A DNA stretch of 64,000 bases from Ruminococcaceae bacterium Marseille-P2935 (GCA_900104565.1 LT629952.1:558001-622000); one strand, 5' to 3'; counted from the first letter of the stretch, positions 53,001 through 61,013 are shown. Numbers and translations: made by a program. Notes: generated by a model from the sequence alone, not told the origin.

Positions 53001-54431
53001 GTTAAGAGGATGAACCGCGGCAGAAATCATTTTTTTAGCGGAATTAAACAATAAATCCGTGTCACTGTCCAAAGCAATCATATACCGTGTTTTTCTTAGA
53101 AGCGACCGATCTCCTTCAAAATGCAGAAGCGAAATGCTTCCGCCCTGTGTCATAGCTGCAAATTGTGATATTGCTCCCCTTTTTCTCTCCCAGCCTGAAA
53201 ATTTATTTTGGGTTTTACTAAAAACCCGGGGGCGAACCAGCAGCATAAACCGCCCCGGGTATTGGGTGTTAAGCCTGCAAACCATTTCTGCTGCTACTTT
53301 AATTTGCGGTTGGTCTTTGGCATCGCTGGGGTAGTCGCTTTCTTTCAGGTCAGCTAAAACACAAAAATAAAGGTCATCCTGGCTGTTTGCCAAATAAAGC
53401 CGTTCCAGGCGTTCCCGCAGAGCGGGAACATTTTGCGCTGACGGCAGTAATGTGGAGATTACCACGGCAGTCTTCCCATAATTTTGAGGAAAGTGCTCCA
53501 GGTCCATGCGGGGAATAAAACGAACTGGCACCCCTTTTAATGCAAAACCTGTTATAATGGGCCGAAAAATTTCAAACAATGGAAACAGCGTCAACATAAA
53601 AACCAAAATACTTTGTGTTGCTGCTGCAAAAATCATCGCGCAGGCAAGTGTTAATCCAACAACTGCTCCCAGGGCAATAAACCCACGGTTTTCCAATTGC
53701 TCTTGTTTCTTGGCATCCTCCAAAAGATAAAATCCAACATGACGTTCTCTTAAACTGGTTGCATGCTGGGCAAGTGCTATGATGCGTTTTGCTGTTTCAA
53801 TCTCATTCTCCCCCTCTTCTCTGGCTTTCTTTTGAATCAGTATACGGTAATATTTTCGCGTTTCTTCTGTCATCTTCCTGTAAGTATCGGCAGGGTCCTG
53901 TGATAAAATCGCATCCACCTGGCAAAACTTTTGGGTAATAGCATCAAAATCAATGGAAGCAACCTCACCCAAACCCTGCACGCAACTTGCCATTAACTGC
54001 TCCGCATGCTCCTCCTGGCGGTCTTCCAGCGCCAGTTTGGCAGATTCCATAAGGGAAAGCCGAAATGCCAAGGGCAGTTTGTCAAACTGGTTAATTGTAA
54101 GTGGTCTTTGCAGGTTTAATTTCTCTACCAGAGTCTCCAGCTCTTGCTGGTTTGCTGAAAACAGCCTCTTGCTGAATTGCTCTACACAGGCCCGATACAT
54201 TCGATTTAAGGCGGCAGCATCCAGTTTTTCACTGAAGGAATGCAGCTCTCGAAACATTTGTTTTGATTCCCGTTCTAAGATATAATAATTATCACAAATC
54301 CACTGTTCCATACCGCTGCGTTTTTTCTGTGCCGCCGCAGCTTGATATCGTTTGCGCAAAGTATGGTGGATTTCCAAAAGCCGTTTACGCACTGCCCGAA
54401 TTGTATGCTCCGAAATTTTTTTCTGTCCCAT
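47061..54431 (-). CDS. Cyclic beta-1,2-glucan synthase-like protein (GT84 + GH94)
   Basis: Giant membrane enzyme, 2456 residues, built like NdvB/Cgs. It has a helical N-terminal region, membrane segments near 255-300, and a GT84-type glycosyltransferase with the acidic pair in IALDSDTDLLF (about 455) and LHRWIRGDWQ (about 602). More membrane segments lie around 640-830, then a glucoamylase-like domain with EGLHPSFVSTVDSGN and SYMAHHIGMSL (about 1180). The C-terminal GH94 glycoside phosphorylase domains carry MGCGDWNDGMN, the catalytic Asp, near 2147. It would make and length-trim beta-1,2-glucan. ATG 54431 follows GGAGGAAC. A single-ORF gene this size is intact, with no frameshift seen. Confidence 0.88.
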   Translation of the reverse strand: MGQKKISEHTIRAVRKRLLEIHHTLRKRYQAAAAQKKRSGMEQWICDNYYILERESKQMFRELHSFSEKLDAAALNRMYRACVEQFSKRLFSANQQELETLVEKLNLQRPLTINQFDKLPLAFRLSLMESAKLALEDRQEEHAEQLMASCVQGLGEVASIDFDAITQKFCQVDAILSQDPADTYRKMTEETRKYYRILIQKKAREEGENEIETAKRIIALAQHATSLRERHVGFYLLEDAKKQEQLENRGFIALGAVVGLTLACAMIFAAATQSILVFMLTLFPLFEIFRPIITGFALKGVPVRFIPRMDLEHFPQNYGKTAVVISTLLPSAQNVPALRERLERLYLANSQDDLYFCVLADLKESDYPSDAKDQPQIKVAAEMVCRLNTQYPGRFMLLVRPRVFSKTQNKFSGWERKRGAISQFAAMTQGGSISLLHFEGDRSLLRKTRYMIALDSDTDLLFNSAKKMISAAVHPLNQPVINPETGRVTAGYGILTPRMGTELESAKKTAFSRVMSGCGGTTSYDVFTQDVYQDLFGDSIFCGKGLIDLQVFTRVLGGSRLPEQWVLSHDILEGAYLRTGFLSDVEMTDGTPSHMNSWLSRLHRWIRGDWQNLFFLFRSYWFYDKEYECTISGLSRYKLFDNLRRPVTQIAAAIGMLAAFFMGEDAACILYAMAFLSVGIMPVLSAFQMLLTGGLPVLSRKFFTNTMPQVFEELSRAVLSYLMILPTAVMSADAIVRTLYRCLISKKNLLQWTTAAQGDRGGVTFVQALQRYWFPQLAALFLLFFGKYPVVRFNGLVLSLFIPIVLITAKPTRRSGPKLTTENKEKLISYCAAMWRYYEDYANKEHHYLPPDNVQQSPVYAVAARTSPTNIGMMLLSTLAARDFNLITSKELYSRLNRTLSTVEQLEKWNGNLYNWYDTRTLEGLHPSFVSTVDSGNFVCCLVTLKQGIKEYQNECTELFGLISRIQTLIAETDLSVFYQSNRNLFTIGYDAENNSLCASHYDFLMSEARMTSYFAVASRQVPMKHWSALNRTMSKEGAYIGPVSWTGTMFEYFMPHLLLPAYDGSLLNEALHYCIYCQQKRVRGLGVPWGISESGYFAFDPQLNYQYKAHGIQKIGVKRNLNKELVISPYSTFLVLPFIPNTAMNNLQHLTNFGMYGRYGFYEAIDFTDDRVQDQAVVRSYMAHHIGMSLIAACNSLLGQRMVKRFMRDPTMGCASQFLQEKINKETVVYDNIKMKDFTDEKPVSTEIDEKLDLPEPQRPRVAVLTNGQLSDFLTDLGAGFLTASGIDYTRRSSDVLRRAQGVFVLVKSGGTVLSPTKAPWYDAKANYSVRFRSRAVNYSAQKDHLEISMKCMLHETVPCEQRRIIIKNNSIKEKKVELFFYLEPTLEKDREYQAHPAFSKLFVESEWDKANQMAVFTRRMRGGSPSPCMVVSFLKDTAFELQTKKENLITCDSWPNNLLHFHKLPFHNGNGTPDAICAIRLQTTIPAGGKTEHTLLIGCANSKEEAIAAVVMSKRGGKLKTASAAASPILRDTIEGRLSISILGQLLFGAETGEENRTARQHNTLGQSGLWPMGISGDDPIVLMPIDSQDIGRERIAAYIRLQDMLNLLGIRYDLVLLFDSSKNEQIASKIKAMLTEIRISSPAGSLGQIYLVDEQSYPKEQITLLKAAARHISPRTMLIDAVAHSPYTPVVIHSVLPFQQAKLDGFAVGGGEFAEGRFYVDKNSPLPYSHILANPSFGTLVSDRAMGFTWAVNARENRLTPWYNDIATDNNGEMLLLRVGDRYFNLIQGSAASFSKQDASYVGLADGIKTTVRVTISETGCAKYTDVTLENTTGYPVELETAYYTEPVLGVTRETARFIHFQVEKGALVMTNPYNTAVLCSSVLASDHPGGKIILNRGAFFSGHWTEEVEKPYNDPCGVLIIPKKLPAKRSETIRFILTYGANQKSAVQMTQIAPRSAARQENQYCIHTPDEAFNQYMNNFASHQIAASRIWGRCAFYQCGGAYGFRDQLQDVAAYLLIHPKTARIQILRCCAVQFEQGDVLHWWHNLPQSGGGLRGVRTRYSDDLLWLPYTVARYVKVTGDDEILSVPVRYLTAPELEQDQQEHYLSPGFTTYRESVYDHCIRALRRACRLGENGLPLMGCGDWNDGMNRIGDEGRGTSVWLGMFLARVCEDFAQISTQKEDIVTATSLKQCAGKLKESLDREAWDGEWYRRAFFDDGTPVGSKDSLECRMDSLPQSFSAICQMPDSGRVEQALNNALKKLVDEKMQVIKLFDQPFDHMAKDPGYIKAYPKGIRENGGQYTHAGVWLSYAMFLQERSDDGYRLLKILNPVHRSMDTELSERYKLEPYYMAADIYTNPAAYGHGGWSIYTGAASWYYRVAVEQLLGLKRQGDKLYFHPNLPTEWSGFIMEAKIAGTHLEIEVSKTGKHTILCDGQLENYILLDGKKKKIKATV

Positions 54432-54496
54432 AGGTTCCTCCAGTAATTTGATACACACTGGTATTTTGACCCGGGTACTGGCAAAAATTCACACAA

Positions 54497-54530
54497 CAAA
54501 AAACCGCCGCAACAAAATGTTGCGGCGGTG
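54497..54530 (-). terminator. Terminator of the potABCD operon
   Basis: Stem CCGCCGCAACA with a 3-base loop, followed on the minus strand by a T-run, 10-40 bases past the potD stop. The glucan synthase start is only ~70 bases further, so it may depend on partial read-through or a promoter overlapping this hairpin. Confidence 0.85.
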
Positions 54531-54538
54531 CATATTTT

Positions 54539-55669
54539 TTAATGCCCGGAAGATGCCAAAATTTCGGTCCAAAGCTTATCGTAAAGTTTATTGGTTGCAT
54601 CCGACAGGTTTTCAAACACCTGGGGATTTTGAATAACATCTTCAGGAGGATAAGCAATCGGATTATTCCTTAAATCTTCGTCCAGCGCTTCCAATGCCTT
54701 CACCTGCGGAGTTGAATAACCAATGGTTTCAATATTCGCTTTGGCTACTTCGGTTTCACACATAAAGTTAATGAAAACCTCGGCCAGTTCTTTGTTTTTG
54801 GCCCCCTTTGGAATACACATGGCGTCAATAAACAGGTTGGTACCTTCCTTGGGTACCGAGAATGCCAGGTCAGGCGCCTCGGCAATCATAGTAATTGCAT
54901 CACCAGCATAATATGGTGCAACGGCTGCTTCCCCGCTCTCCATCTTATCAAAGATTTCATCCATAACATAAGCCTGAATCACCGGTTTTTGTTTTTTCAG
55001 TTCTTCCGCAGCCAGCTTAATCTCACCTTCATCCTCGGTATTCACATTATAACCAAGCTTCATCAACGCAATACCAAAAGCATCGCGGGAATTGGAGAAC
55101 ATTAAAATGTTTCCGGCATATTTTTCATTCCACAGAATATCCCAGGTGTCAACATCCGCTTCATCTACCATTGTTTTGTTATAGATAATTCCTACTGTTC
55201 CCCAAGTATAGGGTACCGAATAGGTGTTGTCCGGGTCGTAACTTTTACTAGTAAACTGAGGGTCAATAAATTTGTAATTTGGAATATTCTCCAGGTTCAA
55301 GGGCTCCAGCATTCCTTCTTTTGCCATTCTTCCAATCATATAATCCGAAGGGATAATGACATCATAAGAAACGGCACCGGTTCGCAGTTTTGCATACAGC
55401 TCCTCATTAGTGGCAAAGTTTGTATAATTCACCTTGATGCCGCTAAGCTTTTCAAACTCTCCAATTACATCCATGGTATCATCGGCACCGGTAGAAATAT
55501 ATTCACCCCAGTTATATACGTTTATTTCATAGCCTTTGTCTTTATACTGAGAATAATACGATTCATCCTCCACTTTTACAGTGACGTTTTCATTTTCTTT
55601 CTGGCATCCGGTAGCAAACAGGCCGAACGCCATACATAAAACAAGCAAAACAGCAGTTAATTTTTTCAA
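54539..55669 (-). CDS. potD: Spermidine/putrescine ABC transporter substrate-binding lipoprotein
   Basis: 376 residues with a signal sequence and lipobox (LFATGC, Cys about 22). Then a PotD-type fold: YEINVYNWGEYI, EKLSGIKVNYTNFATNEELYAKL, DVIIPSDYMI, and PYYAGDA. The start is TTG 55669, with GAGGAGAG upstream, overlapping the potC stop by 4 bases. Polyamine specificity is by family and operon. Confidence 0.93.
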   Translation of the reverse strand: MKKLTAVLLVLCMAFGLFATGCQKENENVTVKVEDESYYSQYKDKGYEINVYNWGEYISTGADDTMDVIGEFEKLSGIKVNYTNFATNEELYAKLRTGAVSYDVIIPSDYMIGRMAKEGMLEPLNLENIPNYKFIDPQFTSKSYDPDNTYSVPYTWGTVGIIYNKTMVDEADVDTWDILWNEKYAGNILMFSNSRDAFGIALMKLGYNVNTEDEGEIKLAAEELKKQKPVIQAYVMDEIFDKMESGEAAVAPYYAGDAITMIAEAPDLAFSVPKEGTNLFIDAMCIPKGAKNKELAEVFINFMCETEVAKANIETIGYSTPQVKALEALDEDLRNNPIAYPPEDVIQNPQVFENLSDATNKLYDKLWTEILASSGH

Positions 55670-56475
55670 ATCTGTTCTCTCCTCTTCAATTTTAATTGCT
55701 TCTCTTTGCGGCTATCATTCCAATTGATGAGCAGCAAAATCACCAGGACAATAACAAAAATAATGGTTGACAGCGCATTAATTTGCGGGTTAACCTTTTT
55801 TCTTGCCATGGAGTAGATATAAATAGGCAGGGTTTGTGTTTTTGCCCCACTTGTAAAATAACTGATAATAAAGTCATCCAGCGAATAGGTAAAGGCCATC
55901 ATAAAGCCCGAAAGGACGCCCGGCATAATTTCGGGAACTACCACCTTGAAAAAGCTGCTGATAGGGCTGCAGCCCAAATCCTGCGCCGCCTCATACAAAT
56001 GAATATCCATCTGCCTAAGCTTTGGCAGCACATTTAAAATAACATAGGGTACGCTGAAGGAAATATGTGCCAGAATAAGCGTTAACATTCCAAATTCCAT
56101 TTTAAAAAGTAAAAACAGCAGCATTAAAGAAACACCAATTACAATTTCAGGATTAATAATTGGAAGGTAGGTTACATTCATAACAAGTGAACGCGCCCAC
56201 TTTTTCAGGCTAAAAATACCTACGGCTGCCATTGTTCCCAGAATGGTTGCAGCTACGGAAGAAACAACTGCAATAATCAGGGTATTCATTAAGGCAGACA
56301 ACAGTTGGTCATTCTGAAAAAGCTGCAGATACCATTTTAGTGAAAACCCTGTAAAGTTAGATCGGGACTTAGATTCGTTGAACGAATAAAAAATCAGAAC
56401 AAAGATTGGCATGTATAAAAAGAACAGCACCAACCCCATATAAAATTTTGAAAGACCGCTCGTTTTTCTTTTCAT
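55666..56475 (-). CDS. potC: Spermidine/putrescine ABC transporter permease
   Basis: 269 residues, six transmembrane helices, EAA loop EAAQDLGCSPISSFFKVVVPEIMPG. Overlaps potB by 4 bases. Partner permease in the PotABCD importer. Confidence 0.92.
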   Translation of the reverse strand: MKRKTSGLSKFYMGLVLFFLYMPIFVLIFYSFNESKSRSNFTGFSLKWYLQLFQNDQLLSALMNTLIIAVVSSVAATILGTMAAVGIFSLKKWARSLVMNVTYLPIINPEIVIGVSLMLLFLLFKMEFGMLTLILAHISFSVPYVILNVLPKLRQMDIHLYEAAQDLGCSPISSFFKVVVPEIMPGVLSGFMMAFTYSLDDFIISYFTSGAKTQTLPIYIYSMARKKVNPQINALSTIIFVIVLVILLLINWNDSRKEKQLKLKRREQI

Positions 56476-57284
56476 ATGAGCATGCCCTCCATTTCTTCGC
56501 TGTCCATCTTATTCAGGAAGGTCATGCAGATTAAAATAAGCACCATCAGCACCATAGAAATGGCAGCACCTAAATTCGGGTTATAAGCATTGCCCAAGAA
56601 CTGAAGCTCGATCAAATCACCAATCAGCATGGTGGTGTTGCCGCCCAGCATACGGGAAATAATAAAAGTACTTACCGCAGGCACAAATACCATAATAATA
56701 CCAGTCGTAATGCCCGGTACAGATAATGGTAAAACAATTTTACTGAACACCTGCCAGTTATTGGAACCTAAATCCTGGGCAGCTTCAATCACGCTACCAT
56801 CAATTTTGGTCATGATGGAATAAAGGGGCAGGATCATAAACGGCAGATAGTTATAAACCATGCCCAATACAACCGCCCCGGCGGTATTGATCATATTCAG
56901 CGGCCCAATTCCAATTATTTTCAGCAAGGAATTGATAATTCCGGTGCCCTCCAGCAAAGTCATCCAGGCATAGGTGCGCAGCAGAAAGTTCATCCACATG
57001 GGAAGCATCACAATCATAACCATCATCCGCTGCCTGTTTTCAGAAATGCGGGAAAGGATATAGGCTAACGGGTATGCTATAATTAGGCAAATAACCGTAG
57101 CCACCACTGCCAGCCAAATAGATTTTATAAAAACATAAGCATAGTCGCTAACCCGTATCAGGTTAGACATGGTCCAATGCCCTGCTTCATCGGTAAGCCC
57201 AAAATACGCAACTAAGCCCAGTGGTACAATAGTGAACAAAAGCATCCAAATTCCATATGGGAGAAAAGCAACCTTTGATTTCAT
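56472..57284 (-). CDS. potB: Spermidine/putrescine ABC transporter permease
   Basis: 270 residues, six transmembrane helices, EAA loop EAAQDLGSNNWQVFSKIVLPLSVPG. Overlaps potA by 1 base and potC by 4, which shows tight coupling. Confidence 0.92.
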   Translation of the reverse strand: MKSKVAFLPYGIWMLLFTIVPLGLVAYFGLTDEAGHWTMSNLIRVSDYAYVFIKSIWLAVVATVICLIIAYPLAYILSRISENRQRMMVMIVMLPMWMNFLLRTYAWMTLLEGTGIINSLLKIIGIGPLNMINTAGAVVLGMVYNYLPFMILPLYSIMTKIDGSVIEAAQDLGSNNWQVFSKIVLPLSVPGITTGIIMVFVPAVSTFIISRMLGGNTTMLIGDLIELQFLGNAYNPNLGAAISMVLMVLILICMTFLNKMDSEEMEGMLI

Positions 57285-58333
57285 TACGCTTCCTCCGATT
57301 TATGCATGATATGGATATCCTCCGGGTTCAACAGCATTCCGATCATTGACCCCGGCTGTTCACTTTGTGTAGAGTGAATCTTCCATTTGGTACCAAATAC
57401 ATCCACAATCATCTCATAATGTACACCCTTAAAGGTAACTGTTTCCACAACACCAGAAAACTGCCCGGCAATCACCGGTACTATTTTAATATCCTCGGGC
57501 CGGATGACAACATCTACCCGTTCGTTAATCTCAAAGCCTTTATCCACACAGGCAAACTCTGTACCTGCAAATTCTACAAAAAAGTCCTTGTGCATAATAC
57601 CGTCTACAATGTTGCTTTCGCCAATAAAGTCAGCCACAAATGCATTAATAGGCTCGTTATAAATGTCTTGCGGTGTACCTTCCTGAAGAATAATGCCATC
57701 CTTCATAACAATAACCCGGTCTGACATTGTAAGAGCTTCTTCCTGATCGTGGGTAACATATACGAAGGTGATACCTGTGCTCTGCTGGATTCGCTTTAGT
57801 TCAATCTGCATATCTTTACGCAGTTTTAAGTCCAATGCACCCAGCGGTTCATCCAAAAGGAGTACCCTCGGTTCGTTTACCAGTGCACGGGCAATTGCTA
57901 CACGCTGCTGCTGGCCACCGGACAATTGGTTTACACCGCGTTTTTCAAACCCCTTCAGGTTTACCAGCTCCAGCATTTCTTTTGCTTTGTGCTTGCGTTC
58001 TTCTGCCGGTACTTTTCGAATTTTCAGCCCAAATTCCACATTTTCCAACACATTTAGGTGCGGAAACAACGCATAACGCTGAAAAACCGTATTCACAGGA
58101 CGTCTGTGCGGTGGCAGGTTGTTAATTTTTTTACCGTCAAAAAAAACGTCACCTTCCGTAGGATCGACAAAACCGCCGATTATCCTCAGTGTTGTGGTTT
58201 TTCCACAACCCGAAGGTCCTAAGAACGTGACAAACTCCTTGTCGCGGATGTCCAGGTCAATTCCCTTGAGCACCCGCTCTCCGTCAAAGTCTACGGAAAT
58301 ATTCCGCAGGCTGACAATCATATTTTCTTTCAA
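57284..58333 (-). CDS. potA: Spermidine/putrescine ABC transporter ATP-binding protein
   Basis: 349 residues. Walker [11 protein letters not shown], signature [10 protein letters not shown], Walker [13 protein letters not shown], and switch His in VTHDQEEAL, then a C-terminal TOBE-type regulatory domain. The start is TTG 58333 behind AAAGGGGG. First gene of potABCD. The 474-base upstream region 58334-58807 is AT-rich; apart from the tRNA promoter near its right end, no regulatory motif is clear. Confidence 0.93.
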   Translation of the reverse strand: MKENMIVSLRNISVDFDGERVLKGIDLDIRDKEFVTFLGPSGCGKTTTLRIIGGFVDPTEGDVFFDGKKINNLPPHRRPVNTVFQRYALFPHLNVLENVEFGLKIRKVPAEERKHKAKEMLELVNLKGFEKRGVNQLSGGQQQRVAIARALVNEPRVLLLDEPLGALDLKLRKDMQIELKRIQQSTGITFVYVTHDQEEALTMSDRVIVMKDGIILQEGTPQDIYNEPINAFVADFIGESNIVDGIMHKDFFVEFAGTEFACVDKGFEINERVDVVIRPEDIKIVPVIAGQFSGVVETVTFKGVHYEMIVDVFGTKWKIHSTQSEQPGSMIGMLLNPEDIHIMHKSEEA

Positions 58334-58765
58334 TCTGCATCCCCCTTTGCGGATTTTAAGTGATTTGAGGCTTTCCCCAAATACCCACAGCGCCTTTTAA
58401 TACCACTCCCCGCAAAAGGTAATTCTAATCGTGGCCGAATCCGACCCGGTTTTAGGTGGTACATACAACCGCCGTGTTTTGTTTTTTTCTGTTTGCACAG
58501 ATGCAAAAAGCAACGTCTTACAATATAACATATTTTTTAGAAATGTCAATAATTTTCCGCTTTTTTCTCTGAAATATTCCTGTATTTCGTGAAATATCTT
58601 CATTCGTTGCAAAAAAATCACTGATTTTCTTTAAAATACTTAATTTTTCTCGTTTTTTCTCAACATACCAAATTTCATTCTACTTTTATATACAAATATA
58701 TTTCTATTCATTTACATTTTTGTAGTAGAAGGCAACAATTATTCAAAACTATTTATTTTATGCTA

Positions 58766-58794
58766 TTGATTTTTTTTTAGTACCATGCTATAAT
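58766..58794 (+). promoter_or_regulatory. Promoter of tRNA-Pro
   Basis: TTGATT at 58766-58771, 17-base spacer, TATAAT at 58789-58794 with an upstream TGC extended -10. It is 14 bases before the tRNA. Confidence 0.78.
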
Positions 58795-58807
58795 AATGAA
58801 GCTGTTT

Positions 58808-58884
58808 CCGGGTGTAGCGCAGTTTGGTAGCGCGCTACCTTGGGGTGGTAGAGGCCGTGGGTTCAAATCCCGCCACTCGGACCA
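58808..58884 (+). tRNA. tRNA-Pro (anticodon GGG)
   Basis: 77 bases with encoded CCA. Acceptor CCGGGTG/CACTCGG with one G-T pair, D arm AGCGCAGTTTGGTAGCGCG, anticodon stem CTACC/GGTAG around loop TTGGGGT, and T arm GTGGGTTCAAATCCCGCC. The anticodon GGG reads CCC/CCU proline codons. Confidence 0.97.
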
Positions 58885-58938
58885 TGCGGAATGTCCTTAT
58901 AGGTTTAAGTATTCTATTAAGGACATTCCGCATTTTTT
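58885..58938 (+). terminator. Terminator of tRNA-Pro
   Basis: A 15-bp perfect stem (TGCGGAATGTCCTTA and complement) with an 18-base loop and T6, starting at the base after CCA. The 350-base stretch from here to 59236 holds only hairpins and no ORF with a usable start. Confidence 0.9.
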
Positions 58939-59174
58939 ATCCCCAAAAATATAGCTGGAGGTAGCTGACTGCTACTTTCTTTTATGGAGATTTTATCCCA
59001 TAAAAGCTTGTTTGTATATCGCTTTGTCAAAATTACAACTTCAAAACAGGCATTGGGTTATTGAGTAGAAAAAGTATTTCAAATAAATGTGGCCTTTTTT
59101 CATTTGTCCGCGAAGTACATATTGATATATATATAAAGAACACTTCAGCGTTCTTTTCTTTTATTGTATATAGA

Positions 59175-59207
59175 AAACAGATCAGTCTATGACTGATCTG
59201 TTTTTTT
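59175..59207. terminator. Terminator after the 86-aa gene
   Basis: Stem AACAGATCAGTC/GACTGATCTGTT with a 3-base loop and T-runs on both sides. A smaller hairpin (AAAGAAC/GTTCTTT, 59135-59156) sits next to it. Confidence 0.8.
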
Positions 59208-59236
59208 ATGTTCAAATAGCTGATGGTGTTAACCCT

Positions 59237-59497
59237 TTACATTTCTTCTGTCAACTGCTGGTATTGGTCACTTAACCATGAAAATAGCTCTTCTAATCCA
59301 TCATGGTTAAGGGGAAATTGTTGTTCTGCAAGGATTTTACTTTTTTCAAAGCAGTAATCCCCAAGCCATACAGTGCCGATCAGAAAATCGTTTTGGGGTT
59401 CTATCTTATATCTAAATTTTTTTAGGCTTCCTGTAAAATTATTTTTACTCTGAAAATAATCCAGGTTTGGAATATCAAATTTTTCTCGGCGAAGCAT
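59237..59497 (-). CDS. Uncharacterised 86-aa protein
   Basis: Begins MLRREKFDIPNLDYFQSKNNFTGS from ATG 59497, with GAAAGGACG upstream; the longer frame to 59527 has no site. It is followed by FRYKIEPQNDFLIGTVWLGDYCFEKSK and an acidic C-terminal helix (LEELFSWLSDQYQQLTEEM). No known domain; the compact alpha/beta pattern looks like a small conserved clostridial protein. Divergent from the Cys-rich gene. Confidence 0.7.
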   Translation of the reverse strand: MLRREKFDIPNLDYFQSKNNFTGSLKKFRYKIEPQNDFLIGTVWLGDYCFEKSKILAEQQFPLNHDGLEELFSWLSDQYQQLTEEM

Positions 59498-59522
59498 AAA
59501 AAACGTCCTTTCTTCTGAATTC

Positions 59523-59550
59523 ACCAAGTGTTTGCAAAAAGCATAATGTA
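59523..59550 (+). promoter_or_regulatory. Candidate sigma-K promoter of the Cys-rich gene
   Basis: AC at 59523-59524, 17-base spacer, CATAATGTA at 59542-59550, an exact match to AC-N16/17-CATAnnnTA. The start codon is 40 bases downstream. A TACGGG/CCCGTA hairpin lies between promoter and ribosome binding site. Confidence 0.5.
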
Positions 59551-59589
59551 TTAGTACGGGTGATATCCCGTAGATATGGAGGATATACT

Positions 59590-59802
59590 ATGTGTTGTAA
59601 TTTATGCAATGGATGTTCCGGTAACCGCAATAACGGTTGTAACAATTGCGGCTGTAACGGTTGCGGTTGTAACGGCTGTAACTGTGACCGAGACCGTGAC
59701 CGCGATCGTTGTGGCTGCAACAACTGCAATGGCTGTGGCTGTAATGGCTGCTCTTGCAGGTCCGGGTCATGCAGCGGCTGTGCATCCTGTTTTAGCTGCT
59801 AA
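59590..59802 (+). CDS. Cys/Gly/Asn-rich 70-aa protein
   Basis: 22 of 70 residues are cysteine, mostly in CNGC, CGC and CNNC units, with a central DRDRDRDR block. Starts at ATG 59590 behind GGAGGATAT; the longer frame to 59560 has no site. With a sigma-K-type promoter it fits a mother-cell spore-coat protein that cross-links by disulfides. Alternatively it could bind metal (metallothionein-like). No hydrophobic core, so it is not a globular enzyme. Confidence 0.75.
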   Translation: MCCNLCNGCSGNRNNGCNNCGCNGCGCNGCNCDRDRDRDRCGCNNCNGCGCNGCSCRSGSCSGCASCFSC

Positions 59803-59859
59803 AAGAATCATTGGCTGCCTTTTAGGCGGCCTACTTACTAACACATATTCTCTATATCT

Positions 59860-59896
59860 GTGCAGGCGGGAAAAATTTCCTTCCTGCACTTTATTT
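59860..59896 (+). terminator. Probable terminator of the Cys-rich gene
   Basis: GTGCAGG/CCTGCAC stem with an inner GGAAA/TTTCC stem, followed by TTTATTTTA. Confidence 0.65.
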
Positions 59897-59986
59897 TATA
59901 CAATAGTTAGCGTGATTGCCTGAAGCATTTTACTAATTCCAACTTTTGTCTGAATCTCAGCATAAAGCTTGCAACACAAAATTGCG

Positions 59987-60763
59987 TTATATTCCCTTTT
60001 CCTTACGAATACGTTCGATAGCCATAATATGACTGCAGGTGTTTTTTCTGCTATAAAAATCGCAGGTACAGCTGTACCCTTTTATTTTGTCGTAATGAAT
60101 AGTCCGTACATCATGCTCAGAATGCATGGTGACGGTAAATTCATCTAAGGTAAAGCGATCCAGCTCAGTACAGTAGCGCTTTGATTTTTGAATTTTTTCA
60201 TTAAACTCGGAATCGATTTCAAAGCTTTCACCTTGCCGCTCTTTTGCTTCTTTCATTGTTTTTACAATATGTGCAGGAAGCCAATCACGGTTTTCTAAAG
60301 ACAATTCTATCAGTTCAACATTTTTATGTTTTTTAAATTCATCTATCCATGGATAAGGACCCTGATAAATGGTACCCACTGCTGTTTTACCACTTTCTGC
60401 AATTTGTATTAACATGTCCTGATAAGCCTTTGAATACATCTGCATTGGGCCAATCTCATCAATAATCAGCACCTCTTTATTTTCCAATGCATCCTTTAAG
60501 GCTGGCAGGCAGATGGATTCAAACTCTTCAAGATTGACTCCAAATTCTGCAACTCTAAGTGGGCTTGACGAATAAATAGAGGATAAAACGCCTTCTTTGC
60601 CGTCAAGCGTAGTAATTTTAAAGCCTGTTCGCTCACCATTTTCGGCTATTTCACCTGCATATACACCACCACACCTGTCTTTTCCAATTAAAGAAATAAT
60701 TTTTTGGATTGCAGTGGATTTTCCAGTTCCAGGTGCCGCTGTCATCAAAATCATATTACCCAA
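59987..60763 (-). CDS. NTPase (THEP1-like) fused to a C-terminal SWIM zinc finger
   Basis: 258 residues. Walker A APGTGKS (residues 10-16), GGVYAGEIAENGERTGFKI resembling nucleoside-triphosphatase THEP1 proteins, and Walker B VLIIDEIGPM. The final ~60 residues hold a SWIM finger: Cys232, Cys234, Cys243 and His245 (CxCx8CxH) in YSCTCDFYSRKNTCSH. The start is TTG 60763 behind GGGAGGAAG. The NTPase-SWIM combination is unusual; SWIM domains usually bind nucleic acid or protein. Function unknown; a role in nucleic acid or RNA-end processing is a guess. Confidence 0.8.
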   Translation of the reverse strand: MGNMILMTAAPGTGKSTAIQKIISLIGKDRCGGVYAGEIAENGERTGFKITTLDGKEGVLSSIYSSSPLRVAEFGVNLEEFESICLPALKDALENKEVLIIDEIGPMQMYSKAYQDMLIQIAESGKTAVGTIYQGPYPWIDEFKKHKNVELIELSLENRDWLPAHIVKTMKEAKERQGESFEIDSEFNEKIQKSKRYCTELDRFTLDEFTVTMHSEHDVRTIHYDKIKGYSCTCDFYSRKNTCSHIMAIERIRKEKGI

Positions 60764-60845
60764 TTTTTCTTCCTCCCAGCTAATTATCTAATAAATTATA
60801 AATATTTGCATCAAAAGATAGTATTTCTATTTTTAATAAGCAAGT

Positions 60846-60951
60846 TATTATACTATGAATACAAGGTGTAAATAGTATAATTGGCCATTGCCGTATGGCA
60901 GGCCGTAGAAATACGTATAATAAGCGCTTTGCCGTTATTATACCATATTTT
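60846..60951 (-). repeat. Copy B of the dispersed structured element, upstream of the NTPase-SWIM gene
   Basis: Matches copy A (40644-40753) over about 105 bases. Its TTATACTA/TAGTATAA hairpin is at 60847-60880, and the terminal TTATTATACCATAT reads as a TATAAT box on the minus strand. Ends about 85 bases before the gene start. Confidence 0.55.
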
Positions 60952-61013
60952 TTTTGAAAAGGGCAGGAATATTATAATACAAAATGAAGAAACTATAGTC
61001 GAGGTGATCGTTT

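Noticed and set aside
59590-59802. CRISPR-like repeat in the GC-rich short repeats
   Set aside because: The repeats are in-frame Cys/Gly/Asn codons without constant-length spacers. No CRISPR array was seen anywhere in the window.
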